From an uncultured Chitinophagaceae bacterium (lineage in GTDB: Bacteria; Bacteroidota; Bacteroidia; Chitinophagales; Chitinophagaceae), in assembly GCA_937897585.1 (NCBI GenBank), contig CALCNY010000317.1:1-7989 (forward strand): a DNA stretch of 7,989 nucleotides, in the 5' to 3' direction. Within the stretch, counting starts at the first letter, position 1. Every line of letters starts with the position of its first letter. The translations under genes were made by a program, and so were the position numbers. The notes under the pieces are model-generated. The model was given only the letters and a program-made list of their open reading frames with translations. It did no database searches and was not told the origin of the DNA. Shown here in pieces: positions 6,201-7,989 of this stretch.

Positions 6201-7989
6201 CATCAGGAACCATGTCTGGTGTTTACACGATTGGTGCTGTTGCGGCAACTAACGCCAGTGGTTCAACAACTACAATAACATGCGCTAATACATCAGGGTT
6301 GGTAGTAGGGCAGGAGGTTGCGGTAACTTCAGTAAGCACTACTGGTGCCTTTGCTGCAGGTACTACTGTAACTGCCATTAACCCTAACGTTTCGTTTACA
6401 GTTTCAGTCACACCTACCACAGCATTATCAGGAGCTACCATCACTCAGGCAAGTTGTATCAACTATATCAGTTTTGCAAAAGCAATAACGGCTTTGAATA
6501 CACGAAGCATTGGAGGAAACTGTGTTTTTAATGTAAGCACAGATTTCAATGAATATCCAACAGCTCGTTTGGATCTGGGAGCTGCTACATTAAATACAGC
6601 AAGTTCCACATATACCATTACCTTCCAGAAATCTGGAAGTGGTGCCAAGCCTATGATTTGGTCTTACATAACAGGTGTAGGAACATCAGCCTCTGCAACG
6701 CCTGATGGAATGTGGGCATTGAATGGAATTGACAATGTGACCATAGACGGTATCAACTTATCAGAAAGAACAGGTAACACCAACTATATGGAATATGGTT
6801 TTGGTTTGTTCAGACTTACTGCAACCTTAGATGGTGCTCAAAACAATACCATCAAAAATTGTTTAATCACCCTTAACAAAGCCAATAATGTGGCTTCGGC
6901 TGCCGGAACCATGCCTAATGGTGCTACGGGTATTTTAGTTAATAGTGCTATCAATTCAGCACTTAATACTGTTGCTGCTTCTGGTAGCACAACAGCCAGC
7001 AATTCAAATAATAAATTTTACACTGATACCATTCAAAACTGTTTCAATGGTATTGTATTAACAGGATTCCCATCAACCACAGCTTCAACCACACAGTCTG
7101 ATGGAGATTTTGGAAATGATATCGGTGGTACCAACGCATCAACCGGAAACATTATCAGAAATTTTGCAGGATCAAGTGCCAATGAAGCGAATGGTATCAA
7201 AGCTACTGCACAATGGAATTTGAACGTATCGTACAATAACATCAATAATATAGCAGGAGGTGGAAGTGCAGCAACAGCTACATTGTTTGGAGTCAATGGA
7301 GTTTCTGGTGACAGAGGAAATGTGAACATAAATAACAATACCATAAATGTAACCAATGGGGGCAACAATCCTGTTACGGCTATTTCAAATTCAATTGGAA
7401 ATGCTGTCTCTTCAAACACTGTAAGCATCAGTAATAATGATATCACCGGTGGAAATGCAAGTTCTTCGGGGTCAAATTGCACTGGTATTGTAAATGGAGC
7501 AGTTTGTACAAATCTAAATATTAATGGTAACAATATACACGATATGTTCCTTTCTAATGGAGTTGGTGTTGCTGGTACTGGTGCTTGGATGGGTATTAAT
7601 AATAATGCTACCAATTGTGTCAACGTAAGTATCAGTAGCAATACAATATCAAATAATATTATTTACAGTTATGCCACAGGATCTACCGTAAACGGTGATT
7701 TCATCAAGACTTTATCTGTTGTTACTTCAGCTACTCTTAACAACAATACCATTTCAGGTAATACAATTGGATATTCTTCTGCATTAGGAACAGGAACCTA
7801 TAATATTGTTGAAACTACTGGAAGTATATTTACTCCAATTTATTTAAATGTTGGAACATCAACAGCAACTAGTGTTCAAGGAAACACTATTAAAGCAATT
7901 GCAATTGGTGGTTCTGGAAGTGGTACTTCAACCACATCTCCATTTATTGGGATATTCTTGCCTTCAACATCAGGTTTAACTACCATTGG
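80..7989 (+). CDS. Giant secreted multidomain surface protein (Ig-like/GEVED/beta-helix), 3'-partial
   Basis: One frame stays open from the ATG at 80 to the window end, giving 2,636 complete codons plus two bases; the stop lies outside. An in-frame TGA at 38-40 makes the ATG at 80 the furthest upstream start possible. ATGs at 83 and 122 are alternatives that keep the signal peptide. The frame was checked at many points and no frameshift was seen. The order is signal peptide, N-terminal beta-rich domain, four Ig-like+GEVED units, seven more Ig-like domains, and an Asn-rich parallel beta-helix. Two copies of a small module are nested inside host domains. This architecture is typical of Bacteroidota cell-surface or secreted proteins exported by Sec and then T9SS, usually annotated as T9SS type A sorting domain-containing or GEVED domain-containing proteins. 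A role in adhesion or polymer binding is inferred; no catalytic domain is recognised. The sorting signal would be at the missing C-terminus. Confidence 0.95.
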   Translation, partial: MMKIYTTTAKKTKLMAHNPAKRYSKLFLLIGFVLCVLINSVYAQQYVNSNLSTGTLNGAAVVAPAGSTWSELQTGNTTLGVGATAGTNTVVDNFYVCSNWTVTKFTFYGYITGLQGSTTPFNFATLAIFNTDPSTGNPAPVFGDFTTNRYNTSYSANIYRVGNSLSDLDRQLWKIEVSVPSVALIPGNYWVAFSLGNTQAAGTVSYVPLSTYVGTTTQPGNNAKSRTAAGVFSNITDGGSATAQDIPFIIDYITGTCSGTPSPGNTLSTNPGPVCPTVNFTLSQSSPDCQTGITYQWQYYNGSAWVDITGATQSTLTTNFTAANIPTSLSSVQFRAKVTCANGGAVAYSTPIAIGQNSFLNCFTNPGTTNSCFSATSSDDILNVTFGTLNNTSVICASSGNNGYTDYTASVPAATNIFSGIPNAISTKVHNGGAEYAGVWIDYNRNSVFETNEFTALSNRTLNSSSTASLNVWVCNADVNIPFNATAYTTRMRVRSKFGAAVVATDAYNSYTYGETEDYFVNVTPATLCSAVPSLSTIIGSTNTLSSASSVCPNVSFTLSLSQAFGYSGITYQWQSSTDGGATWNNIGTSSATYTATQTVTTIYRCQIICSGGTTNTTTPATVTMSPATDCYCNSGATSTADEEILNVTISSLNNTSTCGQLATGPGSIAYRYSNYTTSVAAPFVFAGIDNPFSVQVGECNGNSYTNSIAIWIDYNNDGTFDNATERVYTSPSAFGPSTFSGNINIPVGTTPGIKRMRVISDEIGTSTNIPVCGNYTWGETEDYLVNVQPAVSCSSTSITLGSTLSTTSSVCPNVNFNLTLSNTFGYQGITYQWQSSPTGLAGSYTNVPVGGTPSTSGTQSTYTTSLTATTYYQCLIYCNLSLLGNTTPKLVLLAPVTDCYCIPTANCASLDDILNVTIGSINNTSTTASDCVSGGYVNYTSITPAVVFQGTSNPISVTVNAGGQESAGVWIDYDRNGTFDASEFTFIGTGASSTTPMVFSNFINIPITANPGIARMRVRSKYGSALIADVEACTPFTYGQTEDYLVNIQPANSCDNTFNPGNTLSTINPVCPSVQFTLSYSNTSPISGLQWQWQYLVGATWTDIPGATNITFQTTQTVATSYRVGVFCQASAQTTYSQPLLVNMANSATCYCIPPNSTCTTQSITNVNFAGINNPSTCSNNGYINYTGVVAAGIATSGASNPVTISGTGARYTNIWIDYNHNGQFETTEYTSLPYAAATTLSVSGNVIIPPTALPGQTLMRVRVSSGFLSNISTSPCIGITGETEDYQVNIIGCSPVSFESFASDASTTCGGNASFNVQVSSSVTPNELFQWQVKTSPTASWTNIANGAIYSGVTTNILVITGAPLSYNGYSYRVYTNGNCTIADTSLSAKLTVTTTNTTVFGTQPANATIGCAGNASFSFTVATGPTPTYQWQVRANATSPWINLANGVNGSTTIAGVTTTTLSLTYVTNNFNGYQVRAYVSSPCAPSDTSGFATLTVTPITATLTMTSNPVTDTICNGASITFTASMNFGGTPNATVTGTSSSGTTVSLANTTGLTIGQYVSVISGTGQFAPNTQITAINPNISFTVNQTPTTPISGAGATIGAYQFGFKFYVNNILTQNSASNIFTTNTLTGTSLVRCTVLLNDATGCVPVNPAASPTKTITVTPNTVTSVSIASDLGNSICAGQLVTFTATPTNGGASPTYQWKKNGFDIVGATASTYSTSTLVNGDIISVVMTSNAAANLCSAPNPATSSPLTMTVNPSNPVSVIVAASPGVNICPGTNVTFTATPTNGGTTPAYQWQLSTDGGTTYNNVGSNSTTYSNNALNSNDKIRCILTSSITVCTGVSNPATSAVLTMSVTSQPLTATLTPSISGTVCQGTTITYTASSNLNGGTPTYQFYVNGNPVANTTATTYAYTPAANDTITVSVTPDATLYSCASPAIQYAGIRQSVNARPTVSISPLGSTCSPVGLNAVATTGTGATSITYLWQSAATSAGPFTGSLSTASTYYAGATNWYQVTVTNNLGCVAISSPYQVASLPSGTMSGVYTIGAVAATNASGSTTTITCANTSGLVVGQEVAVTSVSTTGAFAAGTTVTAINPNVSFTVSVTPTTALSGATITQASCINYISFAKAITALNTRSIGGNCVFNVSTDFNEYPTARLDLGAATLNTASSTYTITFQKSGSGAKPMIWSYITGVGTSASATPDGMWALNGIDNVTIDGINLSERTGNTNYMEYGFGLFRLTATLDGAQNNTIKNCLITLNKANNVASAAGTMPNGATGILVNSAINSALNTVAASGSTTASNSNNKFYTDTIQNCFNGIVLTGFPSTTASTTQSDGDFGNDIGGTNASTGNIIRNFAGSSANEANGIKATAQWNLNVSYNNINNIAGGGSAATATLFGVNGVSGDRGNVNINNNTINVTNGGNNPVTAISNSIGNAVSSNTVSISNNDITGGNASSSGSNCTGIVNGAVCTNLNINGNNIHDMFLSNGVGVAGTGAWMGINNNATNCVNVSISSNTISNNIIYSYATGSTVNGDFIKTLSVVTSATLNNNTISGNTIGYSSALGTGTYNIVETTGSIFTPIYLNVGTSTATSVQGNTIKAIAIGGSGSGTSTTSPFIGIFLPSTSGLTTI
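209..844 (+). other. N-terminal beta-rich domain (residues ~44-255)
   Basis: This region lacks the tandem repeats that follow. It has alternating beta-strand-like segments with conserved-looking marks: FYVCSNWTVTKFTFYGY near residues 95-112, RQLWKIEV near 172-179, PGNYWVAF near 188-195, and a closing DGGS...QDIPFIIDY near 237-252. The pattern of W/L-rich strands, PGxYWxxF and a final DGG..QD-PF-I resembles an N-terminal jelly-roll-like domain seen in exported proteins of Bacteroidota and of some PEP-CTERM bacteria. That resemblance is from memory and was not tested by search. A binding role at the distal tip of the protein is possible but is inference. Confidence 0.6.
848..1651 (+). repeat. 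Protein repeat unit 1: Ig-like + GEVED (residues ~257-524)
   Basis: The Ig-like half (about 257-358) has a VCPTVNFTLS strand, the core-tryptophan motif ITYQWQ (Tyr at 295), and a VTC strand that could form the usual disulfide. The GEVED half (about 359-524) has DDILNV, the acidic loop WIDYNRNSVFETNEF (Trp440), the RMRVRSKFG strand, and the family signature as GETEDY at 514-519 followed by FVNV. The loop resembles the calcium-binding DxNxDG-type loops of this family, but Ser replaces the usual Gly. Unlike the later units, its GEVED half lacks the CYC junction and begins NCFTNPG. Confidence 0.85.
1664..2446 (+). repeat. Protein repeat unit 2: Ig-like + GEVED (residues ~529-789)
   Basis: The Ig-like half has VCPNVSFTLS, ITYQWQ (Tyr at 572), a Gly-rich turn STDGGATWNNIG, and a paired-cysteine strand YRCQIIC. 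The junction is TDCYC at 1967-1978. The GEVED half has EEILNVTISSLNNTSTC, the acidic loop WIDYNNDGTFDNATE (Trp712), RMRVISDE and GETEDYLVNV (signature at 779-784). Of the four loops this one is closest to a canonical DxNxDGxxD calcium site. Trp-to-Trp spacing from unit 1 is 272 residues. Confidence 0.87.
2459..3229 (+). repeat. Protein repeat unit 3: Ig-like + GEVED (residues ~794-1050)
   Basis: The Ig-like half has VCPNVNFNLTLS, ITYQWQ (Tyr at 832) and a YYQCLIYC strand. The junction is TDCYC at 2774-2785. The GEVED half has DDILNVTIGSINNTST, loop WIDYDRNGTFDASEF (Trp971), RMRVRSKYG and the signature variant GQTEDY at 1040-1045. The RMRVRSKxG strand matches unit 1 better than unit 2, so the copies did not arise as a simple recent run of duplications. 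Spacing from unit 2 is 259 residues. Confidence 0.87.
3242..3958 (+). repeat. Protein repeat unit 4: Ig-like + GEVED (residues ~1055-1293)
   Basis: The Ig-like half has PVCPSVQFTLSYS, LQWQWQ in place of ITYQWQ, a TWTDIPGATN turn and YRVGVFC. The junction is TCYC at 3527-3538. The GEVED half has the more divergent ITNVNFAGINN, loop WIDYNHNGQFETTEY (Trp1217), LMRVRVSSG, and GETEDYQVNI (signature 1283-1288). It is the shortest unit (246 residues from unit 3 by Trp spacing) and the most divergent, and it closes the GEVED array. Confidence 0.86.
3962..4585 (+). repeat. Two Ig-like domains of a second subfamily (residues ~1295-1502)
   Basis: These two domains (about 1295-1397 and 1398-1502) share a pattern distinct from the Ig-like halves before them: CxGNASF, then P followed by QWQV, a W-x-N-(I/L)-ANG turn, GVTT, a leucine-rich strand, NGY with YR or QVR, a Cys, DTS, and a closing LTV. 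This is a common Ig-like form in Bacteroidota surface proteins, where it acts as a spacer in long stalks. No binding or catalytic site is visible. The two copies match clearly at protein level but differ at many synonymous sites. Confidence 0.8.
4586..5086 (+). other. Ig-like domain split by a nested module (residues ~1503-1669)
   Basis: The host is an Ig-like domain of the third subfamily: TATLTMTSNPVTDTICNG, ITFTASMNFGGTP, then after an interruption YQFGFKFYVNN, a strand LVRCTVLLNDATGC and the closing TITVTP. The uninterrupted counterpart occurs later in the same protein (bases 5666-5941), where TASSNLNGGTP is joined directly to TYQFYVNGN. Here about 69 residues separate the two halves, making this domain much longer than its sisters. 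The cut falls in what should be the loop just before the core strand carrying the Trp/Phe. Confidence 0.75.
4694..4900 (+). repeat. Nested beta-rich module, copy A (residues ~1539-1607)
   Basis: This insert lies inside an Ig-like domain. Its core reads SGTTVSLANTTGL, TIGQYVSVISGTGQF, TQITAINPNISFTV and PTTPISGAGATI. It shares ANTxGL, GQxV, TAINPNxSFTV and PTTxxSGA with copy B at 6236-6454. The general plan (a GLxxGQxV strand, a short GTG turn, an ITAIN strand, then a hydrophobic strand) resembles a small beta module known from phage structural and bacterial surface proteins, often seen as VGMxVxGxGIPxGTxVxxI. That resemblance is from memory. Its function is unknown. Confidence 0.7.
5087..5665 (+). 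repeat. Two tandem Ig-like domains of the third subfamily (residues ~1670-1862)
   Basis: These two domains are the closest pair in the protein. They share ICxG, VTFTATPTNGG, the core YQW strand (YQWKKNG and YQWQLSTDGG), a late strand with Cys (LCSAPNPATSS and VCTGVSNPATS) and the closing LTMTV or LTMSV. Equivalent positions (GGTC at 5141, GGTA at 5426) are 285 bases apart, a period of 95 residues. The DNA under the identical stretch VTFTATPTNGG differs at most third positions, so the duplication is old or has been shuffled synonymously. A structural spacer role is inferred. Confidence 0.82.
5666..5941 (+). other. Ig-like domain of the third subfamily (residues ~1863-1954)
   Basis: It reads TATLTPSISGTVCQG, ITYTASSNLNGGTPTYQFYVNGNPV, a threonine-rich turn, YAYTPAANDTITVSVTP and a late Cys at SCASP. 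Phe replaces the core Trp of the usual YQW motif. It is the uninterrupted counterpart of the split domain at 4586-5086, sharing TATLT, TAS.N, GGTP and the YQF...FYVN strand. The domain ends YAGIRQSVN instead of the usual LTVxP strand. Confidence 0.78.
5942..6202 (+). other. Final Ig-like domain (residues ~1955-2041)
   Basis: This last Ig-like domain has ARPTVSISPLGSTCSPVGLNAVATTGTG, the core strand YLWQSAATSAGPF, a STYYAGATNWYQVTVTNNLGC strand with the second cysteine, and SSPYQV. The YLWQ core and the TNNLGC strand resemble Ig/PKD-type domains that precede beta-helix or sorting regions in Bacteroidota proteins. The Cys pair is placed as expected for an intradomain disulfide. Confidence 0.7.
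6209..6235 (+). other. SGxYTIG head motif of the beta-helix module (residues ~2044-2052)
   Basis: TMSGVYTIG matches the SGTYTIG motif that in Bacteroidota proteins normally runs within a few residues into a YxTFxxAxxAL segment opening a beta-helix region. Here that partner (NYISFAKAITALNTR) appears only after about 73 further residues, because copy B of the nested module lies between. The recognition is from knowledge of the family; no search was run. Confidence 0.6.
6236..6454 (+). repeat. Nested beta-rich module, copy B (residues ~2053-2125)
   Basis: The core reads GSTTTITCANTSGL, VVGQEVAVTSVSTTGAF, GTTVTAINPNVSFTV and TPTTALSGATI. It aligns with copy A (4694-4900) through ANTxGL, GQxV, TAINPN(I/V)SFTV and TPTTxxSGA, with a three-residue length difference in the central turn. 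The DNA has diverged strongly between the copies, so this is not a recent duplication. It sits between the SGVYTIG head and the CINYISFAKAITAL segment, which usually lie close together. Confidence 0.7.
6455..7989 (+). other. Right-handed parallel beta-helix region, C-terminally cut (residues ~2126-2636+)
   Basis: It opens with NYISFAKAITALNTRSIGGNCVFNV, then TITFQKSGSGAKP (from 2179) and a VTIDGINLSE strand (Asp at 2223). These are the usual entry strands of a Bacteroidota beta-helix module. A ladder of short Asn-rich rungs follows: NNTIKNCLI near 6842, VSYNNINNI near 7226, INNNTINVT near 7328, VSISNNDITG near 7421, LNINGNNIHD near 7514, VSISSNTISN near 7625, LNNNTISGN near 7736 and VQGNTIKAI near 7874. 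The NNTI-type rungs are typical of PbH1 repeats, in which asparagines stack inside the coil. Such folds bind or cleave polysaccharides or act as rigid adhesins. No pectinase- or lyase-type catalytic set is recognised, so a binding or structural role is preferred. The helix continues past the window end. Confidence 0.82.

Noticed and set aside
848..6202. Possible CRISPR-like or DNA-level tandem repeat array
   Set aside because: The repeats are protein-level domains with strongly diverged DNA, no constant short direct repeat and no spacers of fixed length.
4510..6648. Several short minus-strand open frames of 60-80 codons
   Set aside because: All are hydrophobic Val/Pro/Thr-rich mirror readings of the Ig-like repeats. 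None has a plausible start context, motif or independent neighbour.
7033..7641. Minus-strand open frame of about 200 codons opposite the beta-helix
   Set aside because: It lies wholly inside the well-supported + strand gene, encodes a Pro/Leu/Val-rich sequence with no recognisable motif, and is explained by the low-complexity Thr/Asn/Ser codons of the sense strand, which rarely give antisense stops in that frame.
80..7989. Possible frameshift or pseudogene
   Set aside because: The frame was followed through every domain and all signature motifs fall in the same frame, with no stop or shift.

Overview
The window is almost entirely one very large, unfinished gene on the + strand. It opens at an ATG at position 80 and stays open in a single frame to the last base, giving at least 2,636 codons with no stop seen. 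It encodes a secreted, Thr/Ser/Asn-rich multidomain surface protein. The architecture points to a member of the Bacteroidota, probably a Chitinophagales/Sphingobacteriia- or Flavobacteriia-type environmental organism. The reasons are the tandem Ig-like and GEVED modules, the SGxYTIG-plus-beta-helix module, the AT-leaning codon use, and the lack of a Shine-Dalgarno sequence. Such proteins are normally exported by Sec and then by the type IX secretion system (T9SS). The C-terminal sorting domain that would confirm this lies beyond the window.

Layout: bases 1-13 match the 3' end of the Illumina adapter, so true genomic sequence probably starts at 14 and this is a contig edge. Bases 14-79 are an AT-rich leader with a perfect 16-bp palindrome just before the start codon. 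The protein then reads, in order: signal peptide (residues 1-43); an N-terminal beta-rich domain (about 44-255); four tandem units, each an Ig-like domain followed by a GEVED domain (about 257-1293); two Ig-like domains of a second subfamily (about 1295-1502); four Ig-like domains of a third subfamily (about 1503-1954), the first split by an insert; one further Ig-like domain (about 1955-2041); an SGxYTIG head motif separated from its partner by a second copy of the same insert; and an Asn-rich right-handed parallel beta-helix (from about 2126) that runs off the end.

The parts suggest a long extracellular stalk of Ig-like and GEVED beta-sandwiches, probably stiffened by calcium and disulfides, carrying a beta-helix that may bind carbohydrate or a surface. 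No second gene, RNA gene, mobile element or CRISPR array is visible. The most notable observation is a small beta-rich module of about 70 residues that appears twice. Each copy sits in the middle of a different host domain, at a point where a recognisable host motif is cut in two.
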